In this document: positions 28,851 through 39,737 of the stretch, in pieces
Layout: the number at the start of each line of letters is the position of its first letter
Position numbering within the stretch: the first letter of the stretch is position 1
Assembly (NCBI RefSeq): GCF_003063455.1
Contig: NZ_NESN01000002.1
Coordinates: 496,001 to 560,000 of the forward strand
DNA length: 64,000 bases
Origin: Limnohabitans parvus II-B4
GTDB taxonomy: Bacteria > Pseudomonadota > Gammaproteobacteria > Burkholderiales > Burkholderiaceae_C
Direction of reading: 5' to 3'
The notes under the pieces: generated by a model
Seen by the model: the letters and a program-made list of their open reading frames with translations, nothing else
Told to the model about the DNA's origin: nothing
The model's database searches: none
Program-made: the position numbers and the translations under genes

Positions 28851-29342
28851 ATGACCCAGTCTACCGATGTCTTGACCCATTTTGACGCCCAAGGCCAGGC
28901 CCACATGGTGGACGTGGGCAGCAAATCCAGCACGCGCCGCATTGCCGTGGCCACCGGCCGCATCGAGATGTTGCCCGCCACGCTGGCACTGATCCAGTCG
29001 GGCACCGCCAAAAAAGGCGACGTGCTGGGCATCGCCCGCATTGCCGGCATCATGGGCGCCAAGAAAACCAGCGACCTGATTCCGCTGTGCCACCCCATCG
29101 GCTTGACCCGTGTGGCCGTGGAATTTGAGGTGCTGAGCGCAGACAACGCGGTGGTCTGCACCGCCACGGCAGAAACCGTGGGCCAGACCGGCGTGGAGAT
29201 GGAGGCCCTCACCGCTGTGCAGGTTGCCCTGCTCACGATTTACGACATGTGCAAAGCCGTGGACCGGGGCATGACCATCAACGGCGTGACCTTGCTGGAA
29301 AAGCATGGGGGCAAGTCGGGGAGCTTTGTGGCGGGGAAGTAG
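28851..29342 (+). CDS. moaC: Cyclic pyranopterin monophosphate synthase
   Basis: 163 aa MoaC, second step of molybdenum cofactor synthesis. [35 protein letters not shown] (here [19 protein letters not shown]), [29 protein letters not shown] and the C-terminal [12 protein letters not shown] are the family's conserved blocks, including the catalytic Lys and Asp. The ATG at 28851 gives the normal length; the frame is open 18 codons further upstream. Confidence 0.97.
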   Translation: MTQSTDVLTHFDAQGQAHMVDVGSKSSTRRIAVATGRIEMLPATLALIQSGTAKKGDVLGIARIAGIMGAKKTSDLIPLCHPIGLTRVAVEFEVLSADNAVVCTATAETVGQTGVEMEALTAVQVALLTIYDMCKAVDRGMTINGVTLLEKHGGKSGSFVAGK

Positions 29343-29511
29343 GTGATGGCTGCTTGTTCTGAGACTGAATTGCAAGTAGCGCACACACATGTGTAACTGT
29401 TCTAGCAAGTTGCTTGCATAGATTGGTAGGTCGAATTTATCAGACTTCTTCCGTTTGTTTTTAAGGTTTTTCATAATACATTACCTTGTATTTTTTACTG
29501 AGATTCTATAA

Positions 29512-30267
29512 ATGTTGCTCCGCCTGCCGCGTGCTTTGATTTCAGGTTTTGAAGCTGGTCTTCTTATATGTATTGCCCTCGGTGCTAGCCACGTAGTTCA
29601 CGCACAGGCACCGGTTGAGGCTGGTTTACCCAAATCGGTCTGGCTGGTAAAGCAGCTTTCTTGTAATGGCTTTGTGGCGCATGAGAGTGTCCGCAGCCCT
29701 GACGCTGCCGAAGTTGGACGGACAGGTATCGTGAGGATTCCGAACTCGCAGATGGAATTCATTGTTCCGAGCATTCCAGAGTTGCCGGTGAACTCGGTCA
29801 AGCTCGCTTTTGATGACCGTGGACGGAAGGTCGTGGACCACTATGTCCTGCTCTTGCCGAACGACCTGGATGATCCGGTGGCGGCGTTGATGGTGACAGA
29901 ACTTCCTTTGTCGGTCGACACACCTCAAAAGGCACTTGGAGCGGCGATAGCTGGTGAACGTGACAACCTGCGAGGTACGTCGGCTCAACCAATACTTGAG
30001 CGTGTAAATACACCGTGGGGTGAAGGCTTTGATATCTTCGTACCGAACCGCATTGGGTCTCCCTGCTTTCCGGCTGCGCGTTTCAAATTGACCGCTAATT
30101 CGGACAAGACTCCGACCATGGGCTTGAGCAGATTCGTCACTACGCCAGGGCGACTGATTCAGTTCGCCCTTGTTCTGCCTGTCACGCCGGGAACACCACT
30201 TGAGACGCAAAAGGCAAACGCACGCCGGGTAATGGAAACTTATGCAGCTGGTCTGACAGCGCGGTAG
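29512..30267 (+). CDS. Secreted protein of unknown function
   Basis: 251 aa protein with a signal peptide (ISGFEAGLLICIALGASHVVHA, cleavage near AQA at residues 31-33). It has two Cys residues (in QLSCNGF and GSPCFPA), which could form a disulfide. I do not recognise the family. The mature part contains IVPSIPELPVNSVKLAFDDRG, VDHYVLLLPNDLDDP and, near the end, LIQFALVLPVTPGTPLETQKANARR. Codon choice and the flanking DNA are visibly richer in A+T than the neighbours (29343-30562), suggesting later acquisition. No operon partner. Confidence 0.65.
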   Translation: MLLRLPRALISGFEAGLLICIALGASHVVHAQAPVEAGLPKSVWLVKQLSCNGFVAHESVRSPDAAEVGRTGIVRIPNSQMEFIVPSIPELPVNSVKLAFDDRGRKVVDHYVLLLPNDLDDPVAALMVTELPLSVDTPQKALGAAIAGERDNLRGTSAQPILERVNTPWGEGFDIFVPNRIGSPCFPAARFKLTANSDKTPTMGLSRFVTTPGRLIQFALVLPVTPGTPLETQKANARRVMETYAAGLTAR

Positions 30268-30562
30268 AGGCTCTACCAGAGCCAGGGCTGATACTTCAAA
30301 TGAAAGAATAGGTCGTTCGATGCGTCCGCGCAGCGTCACAACGCCTAAGGGAGCGAAGATAAATCTAACCCTCTGGCGGTCACCGGTCAACAAGACGTTA
30401 AATCGTGGCCGGCATCTCGCGCTTAATTCCAGTCTTTTGTGCTTAGCGTGTGCGCCAGATCATTTCCACTCAAGGTGGCTGGCGGTGCTTTGTGGTCTCC
30501 CTTGTAAACTTTGGCTGGTTCAGCTTGACTCCACGGCCTTGTCACTGATCCACCTGAGACCC
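30268..30562. other. Non-coding A+T-richer stretch, possible gene remnant
   Basis: About 295 bases between the orphan secreted protein and the end of the oligosaccharyltransferase gene. Short frames exist on both strands (for example a 60-codon minus-strand frame ending KVYKGDHKAPPATL..STKDWN), but none has a convincing start, ribosome-binding site or recognisable family. Decayed sequence is the simplest reading. Confidence 0.35.
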
Positions 30563-32041
30563 TCAATGCCCAGGCAGCGGCTCTGACGGAAACGCAGCAA
30601 GCCATCTTGCTGAATGCAGATTCACCAAATCCTGCCTGCCAAGCATGTGCGCACTCATGATCAATTGGCGCACCACTTTGGGCTCGGGTGAGTAATGCAG
30701 CATGTCTTGGCTGGTGGTCAGTATCCAGGGGGCATTTTCTGGGGTCACGCGGGTCATGCTCAGTTCGGCAAACGTTGCTGATCGGCTGAAAAACCAGCTG
30801 CGATGGGCGGCCCCCAATGGATCGTCACGCCACACAAGCCAGCGTTGGTGGGCTGGCATGTAAATCTGACGCGCTTGAGCGTAGTCCGCGCCCATCAGGC
30901 AGGTCATCGCGAGGATCAAGCCTCCGGCCAGCTGTAGGGATGGTGAGGCCTGTGCTTTCACGCCGGAGGTAGATGGCAAAAGCAAGACGCCACACAGCAA
31001 CACAGCCATTTGGAACGGCCCATACCAAAGCGGAAACTCCAGCAGGCTGTGCAAACCGATCACGGCCAACACCGACCAAGCCAATTGGTGTTCGGGCAAA
31101 CGGCTCAACCAAGGGCGTGCCCAAGCCAATGCGGCCAGCAAGCCTAAACCCCAAGCAACGGCAGCAGGCAGCCCCAAAGTCACGGCCAGGTGCAAAGGCA
31201 AGTTGTGGGCGTTGCCCAGAATCTCGCAGAACCTTTTCTCGGGTTCGCCGTCGTAAGCTGTGATGTAGTGCGCATATTTGAGCTCGCCCCAGCCCCAGCC
31301 TGTCCAGGGCTTCTGGCCAATCAGCTCCAGCACATTGGCCCACAGCACGCGTCGGCTGCCACAGCCTTCGTTGTGGCCCATGCGGGTCAATGCATCGATG
31401 ACGTCTTGTCCGGACAGCACACTCAAGCACCAAGGCAGGGCCCAGTTGGCCAGCAGGTAGACCGCCAATGCCCAAAAGACCAAGCGCGCGGACAGCTTCG
31501 ACGCTTGCAAACGGCTGCGCCAGGCCCAGAAGGTGACCAAGCCGCCAATCAACAGCATGTGCAGCAAGCCTGTGCGCGATGTGGTGGCGGCATTGCCAAT
31601 GGCCAGCAACGCCAGCATCCACAGCGCATGCCGGGTTTTGAGCCCGTTGGCTTGCCACCACAGTACCGCCAGCACACCGATACCCAGCAAGGTGGCCAGC
31701 TGGTTGCGCTGGCGCAAGTTCGCGTTGGCTTCGCCCAAGCCGGGCACATGCAGCCAGGCACTGAACGCAGACGCTGCGCCAAAGTACTGGATCAGCCCCA
31801 TCACGCTGCTGATCAGGGCGGCCCAAGCCCATGCGCGAGCGATGTCCAGTGGCTGGATGCGCTGGCCCCCCAGCATCAGCAAACCGATGCAAGCCCAGCT
31901 GACCAGCAAGGGCACGGTATTGGCTTGCGGCGAAGGTGACCAGGGCGCTATCCAAGGCAGCACCATCAACACGCCCAAGAACCAAGCCTGGAGCGAAGTC
32001 GCCCCCCCGAAAGCGCTTGTGCGTGGTGGGCTTAACAACAT
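30563..32041 (-). CDS. PglL/TfpO-type O-oligosaccharyltransferase (Wzy_C family)
   Basis: 492 aa polytopic membrane protein. The PglL_A motif NLRQRNQLATLLG lies at residues 109-120. It is followed by a Wzy_C/O-antigen-ligase core (NAATTSRTGLL, GWGWGELKYAHYITAYDG, and the periplasmic loop GNAHNLPLHLAVTLGLP with the key His) and a C-terminal Wzy_C_2-like soluble region. This order distinguishes protein O-glycosylation enzymes from O-antigen ligases. A type IV pilin gene lies just upstream on the same strand, so the pilin is the probable acceptor. A terminator at 32060-32084 separates the two, so it may rely on read-through or its own weak promoter. Confidence 0.85.
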   Translation of the reverse strand: MLLSPPRTSAFGGATSLQAWFLGVLMVLPWIAPWSPSPQANTVPLLVSWACIGLLMLGGQRIQPLDIARAWAWAALISSVMGLIQYFGAASAFSAWLHVPGLGEANANLRQRNQLATLLGIGVLAVLWWQANGLKTRHALWMLALLAIGNAATTSRTGLLHMLLIGGLVTFWAWRSRLQASKLSARLVFWALAVYLLANWALPWCLSVLSGQDVIDALTRMGHNEGCGSRRVLWANVLELIGQKPWTGWGWGELKYAHYITAYDGEPEKRFCEILGNAHNLPLHLAVTLGLPAAVAWGLGLLAALAWARPWLSRLPEHQLAWSVLAVIGLHSLLEFPLWYGPFQMAVLLCGVLLLPSTSGVKAQASPSLQLAGGLILAMTCLMGADYAQARQIYMPAHQRWLVWRDDPLGAAHRSWFFSRSATFAELSMTRVTPENAPWILTTSQDMLHYSPEPKVVRQLIMSAHMLGRQDLVNLHSARWLAAFPSEPLPGH

Positions 32042-32059
32042 GCGGTCGTCACCATGAAA

Positions 32060-32084
32060 AACGCCCTGGGTTCAGCAGGGCGTT
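32060..32084 (-). terminator. Rho-independent terminator of the pilin gene
   Basis: AACGCCCTG and CAGGGCGTT form a perfect 9-bp stem with a 7-base loop. On the minus strand it is followed directly by TTTTTC. It sits 18 bases after the pilin stop and before the oligosaccharyltransferase start. Confidence 0.8.
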
Positions 32085-32102
32085 GGGGTGTGCAAAAGAC
32101 GT

Positions 32103-32585
32103 TCAGGACGCTTTGCATGAAGCGGGCAGGTACTTGACCGGCAAGCCATTGCTGCTGGCAGGGCCGCAGCGCCAGCCCGAGATGGTTTTACCGCCATCGG
32201 TGCTGCCGTTGACTGGCGTATCGCCGGTTTGCAGAGGCGTCAACGCGATGGCATTGGCCGATGCGCTGGTGCTGCCGCGCAAGGCGTCGTGCTTGCCCAC
32301 CACGGTGATCACGCCATTGCTGTCCACGGCCACGCTGCTCACATATTTGCTGTCCTGGCTTTCGCAAACCTTGGGCAAAATCGCAGCCACATTGGCTTCG
32401 GACGATGAACTGACGGCTTCGTTGACGGCGGTTTTGCAAGCGTTGGTGGCCAGCAGCATCTCAGATGCCTTGGCCCGGATGGCGTAGTCCTGGTAGGCCG
32501 GCAGCGCCAGCGCACCCAATATGCCAATGACCGCGATCACGATCATCAACTCGATCAATGTCAAACCGTGTTGGTTTTTTTTCAT
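32103..32585 (-). CDS. pilA: Type IV pilin major subunit
   Basis: 160 aa prepilin. The leader MKKNQHG is cleaved by prepilin peptidase before [20 protein letters not shown]. Glu at mature position 5 is present, but position 1 is Leu rather than the usual Phe. The hydrophobic helix is followed by [15 protein letters not shown] and a globular domain with four Cys (NACKTA, KVCESQ, WRCGP, ASCKAS); the last pair could form the C-terminal disulfide loop. The protein ends in Ser, like pilins glycosylated at a terminal Ser by TfpO. The start follows AGGGGGAA. The adjacent PglL-like gene supports glycosylation. Confidence 0.93.
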   Translation of the reverse strand: MKKNQHGLTLIELMIVIAVIGILGALALPAYQDYAIRAKASEMLLATNACKTAVNEAVSSSSEANVAAILPKVCESQDSKYVSSVAVDSNGVITVVGKHDALRGSTSASANAIALTPLQTGDTPVNGSTDGGKTISGWRCGPASSNGLPVKYLPASCKAS

Positions 32586-32650
32586 GGTTTTCCCCCTGGT
32601 GAATGGCCTTCGATGGTAAATCATTCACCCACCGAACGCCTGTTTTCAGC

Positions 32651-33367
32651 TCAAGAGGCTGTGTCTTCGGCGTGCGCCGGGCGACGGGCCAAGATGATCT
32701 TGCCCAAGGCCAGCACCAGCAAAGCACCCGCCACGCCCAGACCGTAGCCCCAGGCTTTGTCTTGCGGGATGTAGTTGATCAGGCCGGGGTCGGTCTGGAT
32801 CATGGTGCCCGCAATCCAGCCCAGCAGCATGCCACCAGCCGTGATGATGATCGGGAAGCGGTCCATCAGTTTGAGCACCAACTGGCTGCCCCAAACGATG
32901 ATCGGGATGCTGACCAGCAGGCCGAAGATGACCAAAGGCATCTGGTGGTCGGCGTTGCCCGAAGTTTGGGCGGCACCGGCAATGGCGATCACGTTGTCCA
33001 CGCTCATGACCAGGTCGGCCACGATGACGGTCTTGACCGCACCCCAGAGCTTGTCGCTGCCCTGGATGTTGCTGTGGTCATCGTCTTCGTCGGGGGTCAG
33101 CAGCTTCACGCCGATCCACAACAGCAAAAGTGCGCCCACAAATTTGAGGAAAGGAATGGCCAACAGGGTGAGTGCGAAGAAAATCAGGATGACGCGCAAA
33201 ACGATGGCACCCGCTGTGCCCCACAAAATGCCTTTGGTGCGCTGGTGGGTGGGCAATTGGCGGCAAGCCAGCGCGATCACCACAGCGTTGTCGCCACCCA
33301 GCAGGATGTCGATCATGATGATCTGGCCCACAGCGAACCAGAAATGAGCGGTCAGAAATTCTTCCAC
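32651..33367 (-). CDS. TerC family (YjbE-type) integral membrane protein, second paralogue
   Basis: 238 aa, seven-helix TerC protein with the paired aspartate motifs IDILLGGDNAVVIALACRQL and VADLVMSVDNVIAIAGAA. It is related to the riboswitch-controlled TerC at 26526-27212 but divergent in sequence, and it has no yybP-ykoY leader. The start is GTG at 33367 with an AAAGGAA ribosome-binding site four bases upstream; no ATG is available at the N terminus. The sucD terminator lies directly upstream, so its promoter must be within about 50 bases, or it is transcribed by read-through. Probably a metal (Mn2+) exporter. Confidence 0.88.
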   Translation of the reverse strand: MEEFLTAHFWFAVGQIIMIDILLGGDNAVVIALACRQLPTHQRTKGILWGTAGAIVLRVILIFFALTLLAIPFLKFVGALLLLWIGVKLLTPDEDDDHSNIQGSDKLWGAVKTVIVADLVMSVDNVIAIAGAAQTSGNADHQMPLVIFGLLVSIPIIVWGSQLVLKLMDRFPIIITAGGMLLGWIAGTMIQTDPGLINYIPQDKAWGYGLGVAGALLVLALGKIILARRPAHAEDTAS

Positions 33368-33411
33368 GGTGTTCCTTTGACGCCAACCTTGAGTCGACGA
33401 ATCATGATTTC

Positions 33412-33453
33412 AAAAAACGGAAAGCCGGATTGTCCCGCAGAACATCCGGCTTT
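33412..33453 (-). terminator. Rho-independent terminator of the sucCD operon
   Basis: AAAGCCGGAT and ATCCGGCTTT give a perfect 10-bp stem (33421-33430 with 33444-33453) and a 13-base loop. On the minus strand it is followed by CCG and a run of six T. It lies 45 bases after the sucD stop. Confidence 0.85.
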
Positions 33454-33497
33454 GGCATTGTGGCTAACCACAGCCGCCATTTAAAGCGGCCTGAAGT

Positions 33498-34394
33498 TTA
33501 CTTCAGCTGAGCTTTGAGCAGTTTGCCCAATTCAGAGGGGTTGCGTGTGACGATGAAGCCGCATTCTTCCATGATGGCCAGCTTGGCATCGGCCGTGTCG
33601 GCACCGCCAGAGATCAGGGCGCCTGCGTGGCCCATGCGCTTGCCGGGAGGGGCAGTCACACCGGCGATGAAGCCAACAACCGGCTTCTTCATGTTGGCCT
33701 TGCACCACATGGCGGCTTCGGCTTCGTCCGGACCGCCGATTTCGCCAATCATGATGACCGCGTCGGTGTCTGGATCGTCGTTGAAAGCCTTCATCACGTC
33801 GATGTGCTTCAAACCGTTGATCGGGTCGCCACCGATACCGACGGCGCTGGACTGGCCCAGGCCCACTTCGGTCAACATCGCCACGGCTTCATAGGTCAAA
33901 GTGCCCGAACGGGACACCACGCCAATGCGGCCTTTGCGGTGGATGTGACCGGGCATGATGCCGATCTTGATTTCGTCAGGGGTGATGAGACCTGGGCAGT
34001 TGGGGCCCAGCAGCAGCGTGCGCTTGCCGCCAGCGGCTTCCTTGGCCTTCATCTTGTTGCGCACTTCGAGCATGTCACGGACTGGAATGCCTTCGGTGAT
34101 ACAGATCGCCAAGTCCAGGTCAGCTTCAACGGCTTCCCAGATCGCAGCGGCAGCACCGGCTGGTGGCACGTAGATCACGGACACGGTCGCGCCAGTTTGC
34201 GTGGCGGCTTCTTTGACCGATGCGTAGATTGGGATGTTGAAGATGGACTCGCCAGCCTTCTTGGGGTTCACACCCGCGACGAAGCAGTTCTTGCCGTTCG
34301 CGTATTCCTGGCACTTTTCAGTGTGGAACTGACCGGTTTTGCCGGTGATACCTTGGGTGATGACTTTGGTGTCTTTGTTGATGTAGATCGACAT
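33498..34394 (-). CDS. sucD: Succinyl-CoA synthetase alpha subunit
   Basis: 298 aa TCA-cycle enzyme subunit. The CoA-binding N-terminal part [21 protein letters not shown] and [22 protein letters not shown], and the phospho-His loop [10 protein letters not shown], are present. It follows sucC with 9 bases between and ends at a strong terminator. The opposite strand is open across its whole length, which is a codon-bias artefact. Confidence 0.98.
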   Translation of the reverse strand: MSIYINKDTKVITQGITGKTGQFHTEKCQEYANGKNCFVAGVNPKKAGESIFNIPIYASVKEAATQTGATVSVIYVPPAGAAAAIWEAVEADLDLAICITEGIPVRDMLEVRNKMKAKEAAGGKRTLLLGPNCPGLITPDEIKIGIMPGHIHRKGRIGVVSRSGTLTYEAVAMLTEVGLGQSSAVGIGGDPINGLKHIDVMKAFNDDPDTDAVIMIGEIGGPDEAEAAMWCKANMKKPVVGFIAGVTAPPGKRMGHAGALISGGADTADAKLAIMEECGFIVTRNPSELGKLLKAQLK

Positions 34395-34403
34395 GTCGGT
34401 TCC

Positions 34404-35564
<1,161 letters not shown>

Positions 35565-35750
35565 GAGGTCTTCTCTCAGAGGGGTGGAAATTCGACCGGT
35601 CCGCCGGGGCCCCTGTATCAAAGGGTGTACGCCAGCAGGCTCTGGACACTGCAGCCTTGGACTGTATCATGCTGCAATGCACCAATCCTGATCCTTGCGT
35701 CTTACATTGACTTGACGTTGGACGCAGGATTTTTTGAGAAAGTAATACCC

Positions 35751-36674
<924 letters not shown>

Positions 36675-36751
36675 TTCACCCGCAAACGACTTGCAGGGTT
36701 CGTCCTGCACCAATAGGCCCCAGCTTGTGAATGCAGGGGCCTTTCAAAGGC

Positions 36752-37210
36752 TCAGATGTCTTCGTCTGCGCCCTGCACGATTTTTCGCACGACCTCGGCT
36801 TGAAACCCGCGTGTCATTAAAAAGCGAATTTGCTTGGCCCGCTCATTCGGGTCGGCTGCAGGCCGGTCAAATTTTTTGCGCCAGACGGCCAGTGCGCGGC
36901 TGAACTCGGTCTCGCGCAACCCCTCCATCGCAGCGGTCACGGCTTCGCCCGACAGGCCTTTGGCGGCCAGCTCTTGCTTGACACGTGCTGCACCCAGCTT
37001 GCTCGAGCGGCGGTGCACGACCGACTCGATGGCTCGCCCGTCGTTGATGAAGTCCCGTGCTTGCAACTCGTCCAGTGCTTTGGCCAGCTCGCCGGGCACT
37101 TCTTCGTGCTGGGCCAGTTTGCGTTCCAGCTCAGTGCGCGAGTGTTCACGCTGGCTCAAAAGGCGCAGGGCGCGCCCCTTGAGCGAGGGTTGAAAGCCGG
37201 GCTTGTTCAA
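36752..37210 (-). CDS. recX: Regulatory protein RecX
   Basis: 152 aa helical-repeat inhibitor of RecA filaments. It has three-helix RecX repeats: GRALRLLSQREHSRTELERKL, LDELQARDFINDGRAIES and IRFLMTRGFQAEVVRKIV. It starts at TTG (37210), because a stop codon lies eight codons further up (37235-37237, the recA stop) and no ATG exists in between. It begins 24 bases after recA and is surely transcribed with it. Confidence 0.93.
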   Translation of the reverse strand: MNKPGFQPSLKGRALRLLSQREHSRTELERKLAQHEEVPGELAKALDELQARDFINDGRAIESVVHRRSSKLGAARVKQELAAKGLSGEAVTAAMEGLRETEFSRALAVWRKKFDRPAADPNERAKQIRFLMTRGFQAEVVRKIVQGADEDI

Positions 37211-37234
37211 GTTGGGTCTCTTCGCAAAGGCCGC

Positions 37235-38272
37235 TTATTCGCCTTTGGGCTCGGCAATGGCCGATTCCAACAAGCGGATGCCCAGCGATTCGCGCACCTT
37301 GTTTTCGATTTCCCGGGCCAAGGCGGGGTTTTCGCGCAAAAACTCGCGGGCGTTGTCACGGCCTTGGCCGATTTTCTCGCCCTGGTAGGCGTACCAAGCG
37401 CCCGATTTGTCGACGATCTTGGCGGTCACGCCCATGTCGATGACCTCACCTTCTCGGCTGATGCCCTCGCCAAACAGGATGTCGAACTCGGCCGTCTTGA
37501 AGGGTGGCGCGACTTTGTTTTTGACCACTTTGACTTTGGTCTCGTTGCCGATCGCGTCGTCGCCCTTCTTGATGGTGCCGGTGCGGCGGATGTCGAGGCG
37601 CACCGAGGCGTAGAACTTGAGCGCGTTGCCGCCAGTGGTGGTTTCGGGGCTGCCGAACATGACGCCAATCTTCATGCGGATCTGGTTGATGAAGATGACG
37701 GTGCAGTTGGTCTTCTTGATGGTGGCGGTCAGCTTGCGCAGGGCCTGGCTCATCAAGCGTGCTTGCAGGCCTGGCAGGCTGTCGCCCATGTCGCCTTCAA
37801 TTTCGGCCTTGGGGGTCAAGGCAGCCACCGAGTCGATGACGACCAAGTCGACCGCGCCGGAGCGCACCAGGCTGTCCACGATTTCCAGTGCTTGTTCGCC
37901 GGTGTCGGGTTGGCTGACCAGCAGGTCTTGCAGGTTGACGCCCAGGTTCTGGGCATATTGCACGTCGAGTGCGTGTTCTGCGTCCACAAAGGCGCAGGTG
38001 CCGCCCAGGCGTTGCATTTCGGAGATGACTTGCAGGGTGAGGGTGGTTTTGCCCGATGACTCCGGGCCGTAGATCTCGATCACGCGGCCACGGGGCAGAC
38101 CGCCCACGCCCAGCGCGATGTCCAGGCCCAAAGAGCCGGTGGAGACGACCTGGATGTCGGCGATGGCTTCGCCTTCGCCCAGGCGCATGATGGTGCCTTT
38201 GCCGAATTGTTTTTCAATCTGGGCCAGGGCGGCTTGCAGGGCTTTGGACTTTTCGCTGTTGTCGTCGCTCAT
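37235..38272 (-). CDS. recA: Recombinase RecA
   Basis: 345 aa. The Walker A motif [11 protein letters not shown], Walker B-like [10 protein letters not shown] and the L2 loop ([20 protein letters not shown]) identify RecA. The ATG at 38272 has a strong AAGGAGAT ribosome-binding site. It is followed by recX and preceded by an SOS-type promoter at 38333-38378. Divergent from a MarR-type regulator. Confidence 0.99.
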   Translation of the reverse strand: MSDDNSEKSKALQAALAQIEKQFGKGTIMRLGEGEAIADIQVVSTGSLGLDIALGVGGLPRGRVIEIYGPESSGKTTLTLQVISEMQRLGGTCAFVDAEHALDVQYAQNLGVNLQDLLVSQPDTGEQALEIVDSLVRSGAVDLVVIDSVAALTPKAEIEGDMGDSLPGLQARLMSQALRKLTATIKKTNCTVIFINQIRMKIGVMFGSPETTTGGNALKFYASVRLDIRRTGTIKKGDDAIGNETKVKVVKNKVAPPFKTAEFDILFGEGISREGEVIDMGVTAKIVDKSGAWYAYQGEKIGQGRDNAREFLRENPALAREIENKVRESLGIRLLESAIAEPKGE

Positions 38273-38332
38273 GGAAATCTCCTTGAATATCAATGGTTTG
38301 GGGCACCGAATTCAGCGGGAATGCGCTGTCGA

Positions 38333-38378
38333 CTGGATGCTTGAACAGTACTGTAAACGAACTGTATAAACCTGTGAA
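38333..38378 (-). promoter_or_regulatory. recA promoter with candidate LexA box
   Basis: On the minus strand, TTCACA (38373-38378), a 17-base spacer and TACAGT (38350-38355) form a good sigma-70 promoter. The sequence CTGG-N8-ACAG at 38333-38348 (plus strand) matches 7 of 8 key bases of the CTGT-N8-ACAG LexA box and overlaps the transcription start. Further CTGT/ACAG half-sites lie within the spacer. Confidence 0.55.
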
Positions 38379-38414
38379 CACTATTTTTGGTCAGTTTGCC
38401 TTATCATTTATCCG

Positions 38415-38918
38415 ATGAGCGAAACCCCTGAATCAACAGCCAGTGAACAGCCCGACTGGGCCGATGACCGCTGGCGTCAAACCCATTTAGGCCGTTTGCT
38501 GGGGCATGCCATGCGCCGCTTTGACGAACGTGTGCTCTACCTGATGGCGGGCAATGAGGGCGTGCCGCTGGCCTTGGCCAATCTGGCATCTCGCGACCAG
38601 ATCAGCGCCGCACACGTTCACATCACGCGGCATCTGGCGCTGGAAGGCTCGCGCCTGACCGATCTGGCCCGTGCAGCAGGGATGAGCAAGCAGGCCATGG
38701 GGGATTTGGTGGACCAATGCACGGCCTGGGGTCTGGTGCAACGCGAGCCCGATGTGTCGGACGCCCGTGCGCGGCGCGTGGTGTTCACGCCCGTGGGGCT
38801 GGCCTGGCTGCAAGCCTTCAAGGATGCGGTGGCGCAAGCCGAGACCGAGTTCCGCGATGCGGTGGGCAAGGATGTGGCGACCGTGGTGGCTTTGGGTCTG
38901 GAGGCCTATGCGCACTGA
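38415..38918 (+). CDS. MarR family transcriptional regulator
   Basis: 167 aa winged-helix regulator. The N-terminal helix dimer region is THLGRLLGHAMRRFDERVLYL. The recognition helix region LTDLARAAGMSKQAMGDLVDQCTAWGLVQREPD is followed by the wing DARARRVVFTPVGLAWL. The ligand and targets are unknown. It is divergent from recA and upstream of the TctD/TctE genes with about 95 bases between, so it may be independently transcribed. Confidence 0.9.
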   Translation: MSETPESTASEQPDWADDRWRQTHLGRLLGHAMRRFDERVLYLMAGNEGVPLALANLASRDQISAAHVHITRHLALEGSRLTDLARAAGMSKQAMGDLVDQCTAWGLVQREPDVSDARARRVVFTPVGLAWLQAFKDAVAQAETEFRDAVGKDVATVVALGLEAYAH

Positions 38919-39012
38919 TGTTCAGGCAGAAGCCCCCACGCCAGACACTAGAATTGCAACACCTCGGTCATCAGCCCGGAACGAGCCGCACCCACCACAA
39001 CAGGAGACAGAC

Positions 39013-39687
39013 ATGCGAATTCTGATAGCCGAAGACGACCAGGTGCTTGCCGATGGCTTGTTGCGCACCCTGCGCAGTGCGGGCGCAGCGGTGGACCATG
39101 TGGCCAGTGGCAGTGAGGCGGACGCGGCCTTGATGACCAACAACGAATTTGATCTGCTGATCCTCGATTTGGGCCTGCCCAAAATGCACGGCCTGGAAGT
39201 CCTCAAGCGTTTGCGCGCCAGAGGCTCCACCTTGCCGGTGCTGATCCTCACAGCGGCAGACAGCGTTGAAGAGCGCGTCAAGGGCTTGGACTACGGCGCC
39301 GACGATTACATGGCCAAACCCTTCAGCCTGCAAGAACTCGAAGCCCGCGTGCGCGCCCTCACACGGCACGGCATGGGCGGTGCCACCTCGCAAATCAAGC
39401 ACGGTCCGCTGATCTATGACCAGTCCGGTCGCGTGGCCACCATCGACGGCAAGATGGTGGAGCTGTCAGCGCGTGAGCTGGGTCTGCTGGAAGTGCTGCT
39501 GCAGCGTGCGGGGCGTCTGGTCAGCAAAGACCAGTTGGTTGAACGCCTGTGCGAGTGGGGCGAAGAGGTCAGCAACAACGCGATCGAGGTGTACATCCAT
39601 CGTCTGCGCAAAAAGATTGAAAAGGGCCCGATCCGCATCGCCACCGTCCGTGGCTTGGGCTACTGCCTCGAAAAAATCCCTGGCTGA
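39013..39687 (+). CDS. tctD: Two-component response regulator, TctD-like (OmpR family)
   Basis: 224 aa. Receiver domain with acidic pocket EDD at residues 7-9, phospho-acceptor Asp52 in LILDLGLPKMHG and the Lys of YMAKPF, then an OmpR/PhoB winged helix (VSNNAIEVYIHRLRKKI, IATVRGLGYCL). The strongest relatives by appearance are TctD/QseB-type regulators paired with TctE kinases that control tricarboxylate uptake. The ATG at 39013 has a GGAG site (CAGGAGACAGAC). The sensor gene begins 50 bases downstream. Confidence 0.9.
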   Translation: MRILIAEDDQVLADGLLRTLRSAGAAVDHVASGSEADAALMTNNEFDLLILDLGLPKMHGLEVLKRLRARGSTLPVLILTAADSVEERVKGLDYGADDYMAKPFSLQELEARVRALTRHGMGGATSQIKHGPLIYDQSGRVATIDGKMVELSARELGLLEVLLQRAGRLVSKDQLVERLCEWGEEVSNNAIEVYIHRLRKKIEKGPIRIATVRGLGYCLEKIPG

Positions 39688-39737
39688 GCGCCCGGTGATT
39701 TGACACGCGCCACGCCAGAGTCAAGGATGCCGCCGCC

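Noticed and set aside
30320..30586. Small plus-strand frame of 88 codons in the A+T-richer gap
   Set aside because: No ribosome-binding site, mixed composition, and it runs into the end of the oligosaccharyltransferase gene on the opposite strand.
38345..38376. Gram-positive-type SOS box (GAAC-N4-GTTC) upstream of recA
   Set aside because: Two GAAC copies are in the same orientation with no GTTC partner; the CTGT-N8-ACAG type fits better.
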